64,000 nt of DNA from Candidatus Thiosymbion sp. (GTDB taxonomy: Bacteria > Pseudomonadota > Gammaproteobacteria > Chromatiales > Chromatiaceae). Made by a program: the position numbers and the translations under genes. This document shows, piece after piece, positions 30,669-39,589 of this stretch; the first letter of the stretch is position 1; each line of letters starts with the position of its first letter. The stretch spans positions 1 through 64,000 of the forward strand of contig JAHDND010000051.1 of assembly GCA_018435665.1 (NCBI GenBank). Reading direction: 5' to 3'. The notes beneath the pieces are model-generated. The model made no database searches, was not told the origin of the DNA, and was given only the letters and a program-made list of their open reading frames with translations.

Positions 30669-31133
30669 TCACAGGGACCGGAGCAGTTCCAGGATCTGGG
30701 CGGCGTGCCCCTTGGGCTTGATGTCGTAGAGGGCCTGACGGATGGCGCCGGCCTCGTCGATGACGAAGGTGGAACGGACGATGCCGAAGCGCTTCTCGCC
30801 CTGGCGCTCCCGCTCCTGCCAGACGCCATAGGCCTGGCAGACCTCGCCCTCGGTGTCCGCCAGCAGCCGGACGTTGATGCCATGCTTGTCACGGAAGGCG
30901 CCGTGGCTGACGCAATTGTCCCGGCTGATGCCGATGATCTCCGTCCCCAGGGCCTCGAACTCGGGCTGGAGGTCGGTGAATTCCAGGGCCTCCAGCGTGC
31001 AGCCGGGGGTGTCGTCCTTGGGATAGAAGTACAGGACCAGTTTTTTCCGGCCCTGGAGGCTGTCCAGATGGAAGCGGTCCATGTCCGCGTCGGGCAGGGA
31101 GAAGAGGGGGGCGGGATCGCCGGGCTGCAACAT
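30669..31133 (-). CDS. bcp: Peroxiredoxin, bacterioferritin comigratory protein type
   Basis: 154 residues, thioredoxin fold. The peroxidatic Cys is in PKDDTPGCTLEALEF; the resolving-Cys position five residues later is Leu-Glu-Ala-Leu, so a 1-Cys or distal resolving mechanism is likely (another Cys lies in DTEGEVCQAYG). It reduces hydroperoxides in the cytosol. Located between two sensor-kinase operons on the same strand. Confidence 0.94.
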   Translation of the reverse strand: MLQPGDPAPLFSLPDADMDRFHLDSLQGRKKLVLYFYPKDDTPGCTLEALEFTDLQPEFEALGTEIIGISRDNCVSHGAFRDKHGINVRLLADTEGEVCQAYGVWQERERQGEKRFGIVRSTFVIDEAGAIRQALYDIKPKGHAAQILELLRSL

Positions 31134-31252
31134 CTCGTGAGGCTCCGCTGGGTGGTAAGGTCAGTCGTGGTCCGGCCAGCGGGTCGCGGTCGCGAGGGCT
31201 GGCCGGGGTCGCGCGGCGTCCGTCTTGGCGCGGATTCAGGGTCGAGCGGAAT

Positions 31253-32608
31253 TTAGGCAGTGCCGGCGGTGGCGTCAACCGGATTCGCTGTCGCGCCGGT
31301 GTCGGCTGGCGTCCCCGCGGTTGGTCCGCCGAGCACCAGCCAGGCGACGAGGCCCCCACCAGGACGCTCCATCAGGCGCAGATCGATGCCGTTGGCCTGG
31401 GCCAGTTGGCGGCAGATGGCCAGCCCCAGGCCGCTGCCCCCCGTGGCCCGGCTGCGGGAGCCCTCCAGGCGGTAGAAGGGGCGGAAGACCGCCTCGAGCT
31501 CCGCGGCGGGGATGCCGGGGCCGCGATCCAGGACGCGGATCTCGGCTTGGGGGCCACAGGCCAGCTCGATCTCCACCAACCTGGTGCTGTAGCGCTGGGC
31601 GTTCTCGATGAGGTTGCCGAGGATGCGCCGCAGGGCGAGGGGGTCGACGCACTGGCGGCAGGGCGCGCCACCGGACCAGCGCAGGCGGGGGTTGCCCTGG
31701 CACAGATCGCCGATCAGCCCGGCCAGGTCGACCCACCGCGCCTCGCCCCGGCCCAGTCCCCGACCCAGCTCCGCCGCCTGGCCCAGGAGGGCGTTCATCT
31801 CCTCCAGGTCCCGCTCCATCCGCTCGGTCAGTTCCCGCCAGGTCGGATCCGGGGGCAGCATCTCCAGGGCCAGGCGCAGGCGGGTCAGGGGGGTGCGCAG
31901 GTCGTGAGAGATCCCCGCCAGGAGCAGGGTGCGGTTGGCGAGGAGTTCCCGGACCTGCCGGCTCATGTGGTTGAACTGGCGCGCCAGACGGGCCAGTTCC
32001 TTGGGACCCGTCTCGGGCAGTGGCTGAGGGGAAAAGCCCTGGGCGACGGCCTCCGCCGCCGTGGACAGCCGTTCTAGGGGCTTGGTCACGCGGCGCGCCA
32101 GGAGGGCGGCGGTACCGATGACGAGGACGAGGGCGGTGAGAATCACCAGGGTCAGGCCCTCGAAGGGGCGGCTCTGCACCCGTTCCCGCGGGAAGCCGAT
32201 CCACGGGGCCTGGTCCTGGCCCGGCAGGCGCACCCAGAACCAGCGTTCACCGGCCTGCCAACTGCTGCCCGTGGCGACCGGTCCCCCCGTCCGCTCGACC
32301 AGGGCCAGGTGCAGGCGTTCCAGGTACGGAAAGTAAAAGTGACTGAAGCCCTTGGGGTCCTCGCCCGGTGGGAGCATCCAGAGGCCATGCTCGCGGGCCA
32401 TGGCGTCCCGATACTCCTGTTGCCGGTCCGCGTCCAGTTGGGCCAGGGACCCGGTGGCCAGCATCATCAGGGCCGCCAGGTCCCGGGTCCCCCGGTCCGC
32501 CACCGGCACCAGGGCGAACTGGACCACGGTGGCGAAGGCCAGGAAGGCGAAGAGCCCGAAGGTGATGATCAGGGTGAGCAGGGCCCGGGTGAACAGGGAG
32601 AGGCGCAT
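31253..32608 (-). CDS. EnvZ-type sensor histidine kinase
   Basis: 451 residues. Two transmembrane helices flank a periplasmic domain of about 125 residues. HAMP domain, then DHp with His in LLAGISHDLRTPLTRLRLALEML, matching EnvZ closely. The HATPase boxes are NLIENAQRY, DRGPGIP and GGSGLGLAI. The start overlaps the stop of the OmpR-type gene (TGATG), so they form one coupled two-component pair. The overall pattern (EnvZ/OmpR order, DHp sequence) suggests osmotic or envelope sensing, but no porin target is nearby. The tail is Thr/Ala-rich. Confidence 0.9.
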   Translation of the reverse strand: MRLSLFTRALLTLIITFGLFAFLAFATVVQFALVPVADRGTRDLAALMMLATGSLAQLDADRQQEYRDAMAREHGLWMLPPGEDPKGFSHFYFPYLERLHLALVERTGGPVATGSSWQAGERWFWVRLPGQDQAPWIGFPRERVQSRPFEGLTLVILTALVLVIGTAALLARRVTKPLERLSTAAEAVAQGFSPQPLPETGPKELARLARQFNHMSRQVRELLANRTLLLAGISHDLRTPLTRLRLALEMLPPDPTWRELTERMERDLEEMNALLGQAAELGRGLGRGEARWVDLAGLIGDLCQGNPRLRWSGGAPCRQCVDPLALRRILGNLIENAQRYSTRLVEIELACGPQAEIRVLDRGPGIPAAELEAVFRPFYRLEGSRSRATGGSGLGLAICRQLAQANGIDLRLMERPGGGLVAWLVLGGPTAGTPADTGATANPVDATAGTA

Positions 32609-33393
32609 CAGTCGGGGGCGGAGGAGGTCGGGAGGGGCTGGGGCGTGAAGAGGTAACCCCGGCCCCAGACGGTGCGGATGTAGGCGGGGTGCTTGGTGTC
32701 GGGTTCGATCTTGGCCCGCAGCCGCGCCACCAGGACGTCGATACTGCGGTCAAAGGGCGAGCGCTCGTAACCCCGCAGCAGATCCAGGAGTTGGTCGCGA
32801 CTCAGCAGCTCGTTGGGATGGGCCAGGAAGACCTGTAGGATGTCGTACTCGCTGCTGGTCAGGGGGACCGGGCCCTGATCGCTGGACAATTCCCGATGTT
32901 GGGGATCGAGGCGATAGGGGCCGAAGGTCAGGACCGGGCCAGGCGCGGTCTCCGCTTCCTCCTCCGGGCGCCCCTGGGGACAGCGGCGACGGAGGATGGC
33001 GCGGATGCGGGCCAGGAGCTCCCGGGGGTTGAAGGGCTTGGCCAGATAGTCGTCGGCGCCGACCTCCAGGCCGACGATGCGATCGATATCGTCCCCCCGG
33101 GCCGAGAGCATGAGGATGGGCAGCGCCGACCCCCGGCGTAGCCGGCGGACCAGGGAGAGCCCGTCCTCGCCGGGCAGCATCAGGTCGAGGATCACCAGGT
33201 CCACCGGGTGGTGGGTCAGCCACTCATCCATGGCGGCACCGTCCTCCACCCCGGCCACGGCGAAGCCCTCCCGGGTCAGGTAGCGGGTCAAGAGGGAGCG
33301 GATCTGCTCGTCATCGTCCACGATCAGGAGGCGTGTCGGTGGATCCTTGATCACGGGTGGCGGCCTCTGGTTAGGGAATGGGTCCCGATCCAC
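32608..33393 (-). CDS. OmpR-family response regulator
   Basis: 261 residues. Receiver with LLIVDDDEQIRS, phospho-acceptor Asp in LVILDLMLPGEDG and conserved Lys in YLAKPFNPREL, then a winged-helix Trans_reg_C domain (LTSSEYDILQVFLAHPNELLSRDQLLDLL, quoted in part: SRDQLLDLLRGYE; RTVWGRGYLF). Upstream gene of the pair with the EnvZ-type kinase. A GTG at residue 14 (VIKDPP) is an alternative start. The AT-rich segment 33440-33520 just upstream is the likely promoter region. Confidence 0.92.
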   Translation of the reverse strand: MDRDPFPNQRPPPVIKDPPTRLLIVDDDEQIRSLLTRYLTREGFAVAGVEDGAAMDEWLTHHPVDLVILDLMLPGEDGLSLVRRLRRGSALPILMLSARGDDIDRIVGLEVGADDYLAKPFNPRELLARIRAILRRRCPQGRPEEEAETAPGPVLTFGPYRLDPQHRELSSDQGPVPLTSSEYDILQVFLAHPNELLSRDQLLDLLRGYERSPFDRSIDVLVARLRAKIEPDTKHPAYIRTVWGRGYLFTPQPLPTSSAPD

Positions 33394-33651
33394 TCGGGGT
33401 GGCCGCGCGCTCCGCCATTTGCATGGCGGCTAAGGCGTCGGTCTGAGATAACGATTTGTTACAATATAAGTCTATACCGAAATACTAAATAAAACCTTGC
33501 TTATTACAATCATGTCCGCGGCATAGGGCCGCTGTAACCGTTCAGACCCCATGCGCGAGAGGCCGCTTTAGTAGCACAAGTTGCTGATTTACAATCCCCC
33601 TCACCCTGGTGGGGGAGAGTTGGGGAGAGGGGACTGAACGGTTTCAGGCCG

Positions 33652-33677
33652 CTTAACGGCGCTTCACCGCCGTTAAG
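33652..33677. repeat. Perfect 10-bp palindrome (operator- or REP-like hairpin)
   Basis: CTTAACGGCG at 33652-33661 and CGCCGTTAAG at 33668-33677 with the six-base loop CTTCAC. No T-run follows. Flanking sequence contains GTTCAG/CTGAAC complementarity (33540 and 33633), which could extend pairing over a larger structure. Confidence 0.7.
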
Positions 33678-33732
33678 ACCGGCCCTGATTAATCTCGGCG
33701 TTTGGTCGATTTCTGGGCAGCAAGCCAGTTAG

Positions 33733-33774
33733 GCCGCTAGGGTGGCAACACACCCCCTCTAGCGGCTTTTTTTT
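33733..33774 (+). terminator. Intrinsic terminator with no annotated gene upstream
   Basis: Stem GCCGCTAG (33733-33740) with CTAGCGGC (33759-33766), extendable by GGG/CCC pairing inside, followed by eight T at 33767-33774. It acts on rightward transcripts, but the nearest upstream genes on that strand end about 8 kb away and the neighbouring genes point left. This implies a short untranslated rightward transcript starting somewhere in 33480-33700. Confidence 0.78.
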
Positions 33775-34093
33775 GGCGGGCCGATTGGCTGGCCGTGCCG
33801 TGCCCCCTGTTCCGCGTCCTACCGCTACGCCTAAGGGTCCTGGTCCAGGTTCGCAAGGGCAGTGGCTAGGATCGCCAGCACCTCCTCCAGTTCGGCTCGC
33901 AGCGCCGCTACCCGCTCCCCCATGGCCGGGTCCACCTCCTGTAGCCGGAGGTGACCGGTCGGGGACTCGGGTTCCGGCACCCGCCCAGCGGATAGACCGA
34001 GGACGGTCAGGTCCCGGTTTCGGAGTTGTCGCAAGTGGATACCACGCCTCCTGGGCTCTGCCTCAGGGATCGCTTGGGCATGAGGACCAGGCT

Positions 34094-34483
34094 TCAGGAC
34101 GCTAGCCGGTCGCGGACCCGTTCCAGCACCGCCCTGGCCTCGGCGGCGATGGCATCGACCTCCGGCACCCCGGCCAGGCCCAGGACCGTCACTGGGTCCA
34201 TGAAGTCGACCGCGGTGCTGGCCTCGTTGAGGGCCCGCACCACGACATTGCAGGGCAGCAAGGCCCCGGCGGCGGGCTGGGCCGCGATCACCCGGCTGGC
34301 CAGGGCCGGGGCGCAGGCGCCCAGGATGCAGTAGGCGCCGATGTCCTCCCCCAGCTTGGCCTTGAGAATGCCACTCACGTTCACCTCGCTGACCAGGCCC
34401 AGCTTTTCGGCGCCCAGGGCCTCCTTGACCCTGGCCAGCGCTTGCTCATAGGGGGCCTCGATGATGACGCCGAAGACATACAT
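34094..34483 (-). CDS. DUF302 family protein
   Basis: 129 residues from ATG 34483, preceded by AGGAG; an in-frame upstream extension to 34558 is not family-like. DUF302 fold: MYVFGVIIEAPYEQALARVKEAL, the conserved GAYCILGACAPALASR with two Cys, and LLPCNVVVRAL. Several family members occur in sulfur-oxidising bacteria and may bind haem or metal, but function is not established. Divergent from the AMP phosphorylase gene with 157 bases between. Confidence 0.88.
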   Translation of the reverse strand: MYVFGVIIEAPYEQALARVKEALGAEKLGLVSEVNVSGILKAKLGEDIGAYCILGACAPALASRVIAAQPAAGALLPCNVVVRALNEASTAVDFMDPVTVLGLAGVPEVDAIAAEARAVLERVRDRLAS

Positions 34484-34640
34484 GGTCAGTTCTCCTGTGA
34501 TGAAAGGGATGCCGGGTATCCGACCGCTGGTCAAGCAGCGACAGGGTAAAATATACAAGAAGCCGTTCAGTTTCGGTCTGGCCCGGGAAAAGCTTCATGG
34601 TCTAGCCCGGGCCACCATTCACCCACAGTAACAGACGCGG

Positions 34641-36209
34641 ATGGACACCCTCAAACTCAGGCGCATCGCCATCGACACCTACCGGGAGAACGTGGCCTTC
34701 CTCCATCGGGATTGCCCGCACTATCGCAGCGAGGGCTTCCAGGCCCTGGCCAAGGTGGAGGTCCTGGCCGGTCGCGGGGCCATGCCGGTGCTGGCGGTCC
34801 TCAACGTGGTGGACGACGTGGCCATCGTCGGCCCGGACGAACTGGGCCTGTCCGAACAGGCCTTCGACCAGATTGGCGCCCCCGAGGGCTCACCGGTCAC
34901 CGTCAGCCAGGCTCAGCCCCCGGCATCCCTGGGCGCCGTCCACCGCAAGATCCGCGGCGAGCGTCTTCAGGCCTGGGAGTATGCCGATATCGCCCGGGAT
35001 ATCGTCAACAATCGCTATTCCAAGATCGAGATGTCGGCCTTCATCGTCGCCTGCGCCCAGGTGGGCCTGGAGCGCGAGGAGGTTCTCTACCTGACCCAGG
35101 CCATGGTCGAGAGCGGCGAGCGCCTGGACTGGGGCGCCGACCTGGTGGCAGACAAGCACTGCATCGGCGGGGTGCCGGGTAACCGTACCACCCTCATCGT
35201 CATGCCCATCGTCGCCGCCCATGGTCTGCTGATCCCCAAGACCTCCAGCCGCGCCATCACCTCCCCCGCCGGCACCGCCGATACCATGGAGGTCCTGGCC
35301 CGGGTGGACCTGTCGCCGGACCAGCTCCACGACATCGTCCGCCGCGAGCGTGGCTGCCTGGCCTGGGGGGGCACCGCCCGCCTGGCCCCGGCGGACGACG
35401 TCCTCATCTCGGTGGAGCGGCCCCTGTCCCTGGACTCCCCGGGGCAGATGGTCGCCTCCATCCTGGCGAAGAAGCTCGCCGCCGGCTCCACCCATCTCCT
35501 CATCGACATCCCGGTGGGACCGACGGCCAAGGTGCGCCATCATCAGGATGCCCTGCGCCTGCGCAAGCTCTTCGAATACGTCGGCGACAGCCTGGGGCTG
35601 CACCTGGAGGTGGTGATCACCGACGGCAGTCAGCCCATCGGCCGCGGCATCGGCCCCGTCCTGGAGGCCCGGGATGTCATGGCCGTGCTGGACAAGGACC
35701 CCGGGGCCCCGGTGGACCTGCGGGACAAGGCCCTGCTGCTGGCCGGCCAGATCCTGGAGTTCGACCCCGCCGTGCGCGGGGGCACCGGCCAGGCCCTGGC
35801 CCGGGAGATCCTGGAGTCTGGCCGTGCCGCCGCCAAGCTGCGCGCCATCATCGCCGCCCAGGGCGCCAATCCGGAGCCGCCGCCCCTGGGCAGCCTGCGC
35901 CACGAGATCCCGGCCCCGGTGGATGGCGTGGTCACCGCCATCGACAACTTCCAGATCGCCCGCATCGCCCGCCTGGCGGGGGCCCCCCTGGACCCTGGGG
36001 CCGGGGTCGAACTGCACCGCAAGCTGGGTGACCCGGTGCGCCAGGGCGAGACCCTCTATGCCATCTATGCCCGCTTCCCCGCCGATTATCGCTTCGCCCG
36101 CGCCCTCGCCGGTCAGGACTCGGGCTATGCTATTGCCGAGCCCCTCGGCGATCATGGGCCAGGGAGTAACAACTGGCGCGTCCCCATCCGCGTCGGTCGC
36201 CGGGAATGA
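34641..36209 (+). CDS. AMP phosphorylase / thymidine-phosphorylase family protein
   Basis: 522 residues, about 80 longer than DeoA because of an extra N-terminal domain (about 1-85), the architecture of archaeal-type AMP phosphorylases. The family signature [18 protein letters not shown] is intact, with [13 protein letters not shown] and [14 protein letters not shown] before it and [12 protein letters not shown] after. AMP phosphorylase converts a nucleoside 5'-monophosphate plus phosphate to ribose 1,5-bisphosphate and base; a plain pyrimidine phosphorylase role is the alternative. A PRPP-synthetase homologue lies 229 bases downstream on the same strand, which favours a role in nucleotide/PRPP turnover. 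Confidence 0.87.
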   Translation: MDTLKLRRIAIDTYRENVAFLHRDCPHYRSEGFQALAKVEVLAGRGAMPVLAVLNVVDDVAIVGPDELGLSEQAFDQIGAPEGSPVTVSQAQPPASLGAVHRKIRGERLQAWEYADIARDIVNNRYSKIEMSAFIVACAQVGLEREEVLYLTQAMVESGERLDWGADLVADKHCIGGVPGNRTTLIVMPIVAAHGLLIPKTSSRAITSPAGTADTMEVLARVDLSPDQLHDIVRRERGCLAWGGTARLAPADDVLISVERPLSLDSPGQMVASILAKKLAAGSTHLLIDIPVGPTAKVRHHQDALRLRKLFEYVGDSLGLHLEVVITDGSQPIGRGIGPVLEARDVMAVLDKDPGAPVDLRDKALLLAGQILEFDPAVRGGTGQALAREILESGRAAAKLRAIIAAQGANPEPPPLGSLRHEIPAPVDGVVTAIDNFQIARIARLAGAPLDPGAGVELHRKLGDPVRQGETLYAIYARFPADYRFARALAGQDSGYAIAEPLGDHGPGSNNWRVPIRVGRRE

Positions 36210-36438
36210 GCGTCGCCGGAAAGAGACGGCCATGCCCCGCGGCCAAGGGGACGCGGACCAGCACCACGGAGTCGAAAGGCCTGGACCTCCCGATCCTGCT
36301 GACCGATAACGAAAGCCCGGATGCGTCGTCCATGCCATCAGTCAACGCCGACTGCGGATGCTTGGCTGGATGGGGTCAGGCCCGCGAGGCCCCGAAAACG
36401 CCACCCAGGGATGGATTCTCCCTCCAGCCAGTTCAGGT

Positions 36439-37332
36439 ATGCACGTGAATGAGACCTCCCATCCAACCCTTGTGCTCGGCTTCGCGGATTATCGTGAACC
36501 CGCCCGGCGCCTGGCCGCCGCGGCGGGTATGGGCTACGCGGAGGTGGAGGTCCATCGCTTTCCCGATGGCGAGAGCAGGGTCCGGCTGCCGGCAGGGCTG
36601 GGGGAGCGGGTCATCCTCTGCCGCAGCCTCGACCACCCCAACGACAAGCTCGTCGAGCTCGCCCTGACCGCCAGCGCCGCCCGCGAATTGGGCGTGCGTC
36701 ATCTGACCCTGGTCGCCCCCTATCTCTGTTACATGCGCCAGGACAAGGCCTTCAACCCCGGCGAGGCCATCAGCCAGCCCATCATCGGCGGCCTGCTGGC
36801 CCAGTGGGTGGACGCCTTGGTCACCGTTGATCCCCATCTGCACCGGGTGGCGACCCTGGCGGAGGCTATCCCGGTGCGGCAGGCCGAGTGCCTTACCGCC
36901 GCGCCCCTGATGGCGGATTTTCTGGCGCGGGAACTGGAGGCCCCAGTGATCATCGGCCCCGACGAGGAGGCCAGGCAGTGGGTCGCCGCCATCGCCGGCC
37001 ATGCCGGTCTCGAGTACCGCGTCGGGAACAAGCAGCGTTTTGGTGACCGCGAGGTCCAGGTGGCCTTCCCCGACCCGCCGCCACCCGGGCGCCATCTGGT
37101 CCTGGTGGATGACATCGCCAGTACGGGGCGGACGCTGGAGTCCGCGGTGGCGCTGCTGGCCGGTACCCGGCCGGCCTCCCTCTCCGTTCTGGTGACCCAT
37201 GCCCTCTTCCTGGAAGGGACCCTGGAGCGCTTGCGCCAGGCCGGGGTTACCCACGTCTGGAGTACCGACAGCATCCCCCACCCCAGTAACCGCCTGGAAC
37301 TGGCACCCTTGCTAGCCAGTGCCCTAGTCTAG
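36439..37332 (+). CDS. Ribose-phosphate pyrophosphokinase family protein
   Basis: 297 residues from ATG 36439; the longer frame from 36358 has no homology. Motifs: HRFPDGESRVRLP, PYLCYMRQDKAFNPGEAISQ, VTVDPHLHR and the PRPP-binding loop LVDDIASTGRTLES. It is shorter and more divergent than housekeeping Prs, and the regulatory flexible-loop residues differ, so it is a paralogue probably specialised to the preceding AMP phosphorylase. Predicted reaction: ribose 5-phosphate plus ATP to PRPP plus AMP, or use of a related pentose phosphate. Confidence 0.86.
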   Translation: MHVNETSHPTLVLGFADYREPARRLAAAAGMGYAEVEVHRFPDGESRVRLPAGLGERVILCRSLDHPNDKLVELALTASAARELGVRHLTLVAPYLCYMRQDKAFNPGEAISQPIIGGLLAQWVDALVTVDPHLHRVATLAEAIPVRQAECLTAAPLMADFLARELEAPVIIGPDEEARQWVAAIAGHAGLEYRVGNKQRFGDREVQVAFPDPPPPGRHLVLVDDIASTGRTLESAVALLAGTRPASLSVLVTHALFLEGTLERLRQAGVTHVWSTDSIPHPSNRLELAPLLASALV

Positions 37333-37425
37333 GGGGCACAGCTCCCGCATGCGCTCATACACCGCCCGTTAGGGTTTCACGGGCCGGGGGCTGTCTGGCG
37401 GGGGACGCATTTCTTTGGAGTCACA

Positions 37426-37926
37426 ATGGAACATTGGTACGCCGTTCACACCAAGGCCCGGGACGAGCAACTGGCGGAAGAAAACCTCCAGCGGCAGGGC
37501 TTCAACACCTTTCTGCCCCGCATCAAGGCCGCCCGCCGTCGTCGTGGGCGCTGGCACGAGGTCATCGAGCCCCTTTTCCCGGGGTACCTGTTCATCCGCA
37601 TCGATATGCTGCTCCAGGACAGCTCCCCCATCCGCTCCACCCGCGGCGCCCTCGGTCTTGTCCGCTTTGGCACCGACCCGGCTGTCGTTCCGGATGAACT
37701 GGTCGCCCAACTCCTCGCCAACGCCAGCGACGAGGCGGGTGTGGTGCGCCAGGAATACCTCTTCCAACCCGGCGACCAGGTCCAGATTCTCAGCGGACCT
37801 TTCACCGGTCTCCCCGCCAGGATCCTTGCCGAGACCGGGGAGGAGCGCGTGCAACTCCTTCTCGACCTGTTGGGACGCGCGAACAAGGTGCTGATCTCCC
37901 GCCATCAGCTCGCCCCGCTGGATTGA
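37426..37926 (+). CDS. rfaH: RfaH/NusG-like transcription elongation factor
   Basis: 166 residues. The N-terminal NGN domain starts HWYAVHTKARDEQLAEENL and contains LFPGYLFIRID and TRGALGLVRFG. The C-terminal domain has the KOW-like segment FQPGDQVQILSGPFTGLPAR. Small size and lack of NusG insertions fit RfaH, which recruits to ops-paused polymerase and relieves Rho-dependent termination of long envelope operons. I see no ops element in the window. The upstream gap carries GTCTGGCGGGGGAC, related to an inverted repeat element near 54.7 kb. Confidence 0.88.
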   Translation: MEHWYAVHTKARDEQLAEENLQRQGFNTFLPRIKAARRRRGRWHEVIEPLFPGYLFIRIDMLLQDSSPIRSTRGALGLVRFGTDPAVVPDELVAQLLANASDEAGVVRQEYLFQPGDQVQILSGPFTGLPARILAETGEERVQLLLDLLGRANKVLISRHQLAPLD

Positions 37927-38058
37927 TGGCGGAAGGGCGGGATATCAGGAATTCAAGCCAAGCCCCTGGAGATCATCAAGCTCCTCGGCGGCATGCCCGC
38001 CTATCTCGCCGCCGTGCGCCAACTCGAAACCGCTCTGTACCAGAAGGTCGCCTAGCCC

Positions 38059-38364
38059 ATGCCGATCATCTACAACCACAAGGGTAAGTCCATTCGTATC
38101 GAGGAGTTCGAGGCCGACCGCGCCTGGTTGGGCGAGGAGCAGGACGGCTTCAAGTCCCGGGTGGAAAACGAGCAAGCCTGGCGCGTCTCCGTCGACACCA
38201 TCAATGCCGGTAACTTCAACCTCGACCTCAAGAACCCGCAAAGCCCCGACACCGGACCGGGCGACCTGGACCACCTCCTGCCCGAATACGAAAAACTCCT
38301 CGCCCAGATCGCCGAGACCCGCGCGCAGTTGAAGGCTCAGCTCATGGAGGCGTTGACGCGATGA
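38059..38364 (+). pseudogene. 3' remnant of a type I restriction-modification hsdM gene
   Basis: 101 residues matching only the end of HsdM N6-adenine methylase subunits: SIRIEEFEADRAWLG, SRVENEQAWRVSVDTI, NFNLDLKNPQ and a helical tail. The SAM-binding NPPY part is missing. In the same frame, upstream of an in-frame TAG at 38053, 37963-38052 encodes EIIKLLGGMPAYLAAVRQLE and a short tail, a second relic I cannot place. The stop overlaps the next gene start (ATGA), the junction seen in intact hsdM-DUF1016 operons. No hsdS or hsdR is present. Confidence 0.75.
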
Positions 38365-39518
38365 AGGCCCAGGAGCTCGCTGACTATCGCGACCTGCTTG
38401 GGGACATCAAGGCCCGTGTCCGCCAAGCCCAGCATCGCGCGGCCCTGTCCGCCAATGCCGAGATGATCCGCCTCTATTGGGATATCGGCTACCTGATCGC
38501 CGCGCGGCAGGAGCGGGAAGGCTGGGGGGCTGGGGTGCTCCCCAGGCTGGCCATCGATCTCAAGAACGAGTTGCCCGAGGAGAAGGGTTTTTCGCTCAGG
38601 AATCTAAAACTGATGGTCCAGTTCTACCGGGCCTATCCCGAGCGCCTCGCGATAGGGCAACGGACCGTTGCCCAATTGATGGAGATGTCGTCATCGACGG
38701 AAATTGAGCAACCAGCCTTTGCCCAAACTGGAGCGCAGAGCGTGCCTGAAACCGAGCAACTCAGGGTCGCCGCGATGTTGCAGCGGGCCGCCGTTCAACT
38801 GAGCTGGGCTCACAACGTCATCCTCATCCAGAAGATCAAGCATATCCCCACCCGCCTCTGGTATGCCCGGCAGGCACTGGAACAGGGCTGGAGCCGAGAC
38901 ACGCTTGCCGTTCAGATCAAGAACCGCGCCCACGAATGCCAGGGCGCCGCCGTATCAAACTTCGCCACCACGCTGCCCCAGCCCCACGCCGCGCTTGCTC
39001 AAGGGTTGCTGAAAGACCCCTATCTCTTCGACTTCCTGACGCTGGAAGAGCCCTTCCATGAGCGCGAGCTCGAAACCGGCCTGCTTGCACACATCCAGAC
39101 CTTTCTGATCGAACTTGGACGTGGCTTCGCCTTCGTGGGCCGTCAGTATCGGTTGGAGGTCAGCGACCGCGACTTCTATCTCGACCTGCTCTTCTATCAT
39201 CTCCACCTACGCTGCTTCGTCGTGGTCGATCTCAAGAAGGGTGATTTCAAGCCCGAATTTGCGGGGAAGATGAATTTCTACTGCTCGGTCGTCGATGACC
39301 AACTCCGCCACCAACAGGACGCACCTACCATTGGCCTCATCCTGTGCCAGACAAAAGACCGCATCCTTGCGGAATATGCCCTGCGCGATATCAATAAGCC
39401 GATTGGTGTTGCGGACTACGAATTGACTCGGGCGCTACCGGCGGCATTGGCGAGCAGTTTGCCAACTATCGAGGATATTGAGGCGGAACTTTCCTTTAGT
39501 CTGAAGGATGAAGGTTGA
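38361..39518 (+). CDS. DUF1016 (YhcG) family protein with PDDEXK nuclease domain
   Basis: 385 residues. The N-terminal DUF1016_N domain (about 8-165) includes NAEMIRLYWDIGYLIAARQE, LPEEKGFSLRNLKLM and LPWAHN-type SWAHNVILIQKI. The C-terminal PDDEXK nuclease domain has DFYLDLLFYHLHLRCFVVVD then LKKGDFKPEFAGKM, so the catalytic Asp/Lys residues are kept. YhcG-type proteins are commonly carried inside type I restriction loci, where their role is unclear. The gene appears intact while its restriction partners are gone. Confidence 0.9.
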   Translation: MKAQELADYRDLLGDIKARVRQAQHRAALSANAEMIRLYWDIGYLIAARQEREGWGAGVLPRLAIDLKNELPEEKGFSLRNLKLMVQFYRAYPERLAIGQRTVAQLMEMSSSTEIEQPAFAQTGAQSVPETEQLRVAAMLQRAAVQLSWAHNVILIQKIKHIPTRLWYARQALEQGWSRDTLAVQIKNRAHECQGAAVSNFATTLPQPHAALAQGLLKDPYLFDFLTLEEPFHERELETGLLAHIQTFLIELGRGFAFVGRQYRLEVSDRDFYLDLLFYHLHLRCFVVVDLKKGDFKPEFAGKMNFYCSVVDDQLRHQQDAPTIGLILCQTKDRILAEYALRDINKPIGVADYELTRALPAALASSLPTIEDIEAELSFSLKDEG

Positions 39519-39574
39519 AGTATGAAAGCCGATGCCGCTGCCCCTTCACCACACATGCTTCAGCCTTCATCCTT
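39504..39574. repeat. Inverted repeat of 17 bp with one mismatch after the DUF1016 gene
   Basis: AAGGATGAAGGTTGAAG at 39504-39520 faces CTTCAGCCTTCATCCTT at 39558-39574. The left arm overlaps the end of the DUF1016 gene. Such CTTCATCCTT-type spacers are common between bacterial genes and may act in termination; here it borders the broken qmoB copy. Confidence 0.7.
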
Positions 39575-39589
39575 GTCATCGCATTCTTT

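Larger units (their letters stand above)
33394..34093. other. 700-bp intergenic region with promoter-like AT-rich segment, palindrome and terminator
   Basis: 33440-33520 is AT-rich, in contrast to its surroundings, and is the probable leftward promoter of the response regulator. 33590-33640 has a C/G-rich dispersed motif (CCCTCACCCTGGTGGGGGAGAG). A perfect 10-bp inverted repeat lies at 33652-33677 and a strong rightward terminator at 33733-33774. 33780-34093 shows only a weak TTG-started 67-codon frame on the minus strand, which I do not accept as a gene. Confidence 0.6.

Noticed and set aside
33831-34034. A 67-codon minus-strand frame with a short coiled-coil-like stretch
   Set aside because: TTG start, no ribosome binding site and no recognisable family; kept only as part of the intergenic note.
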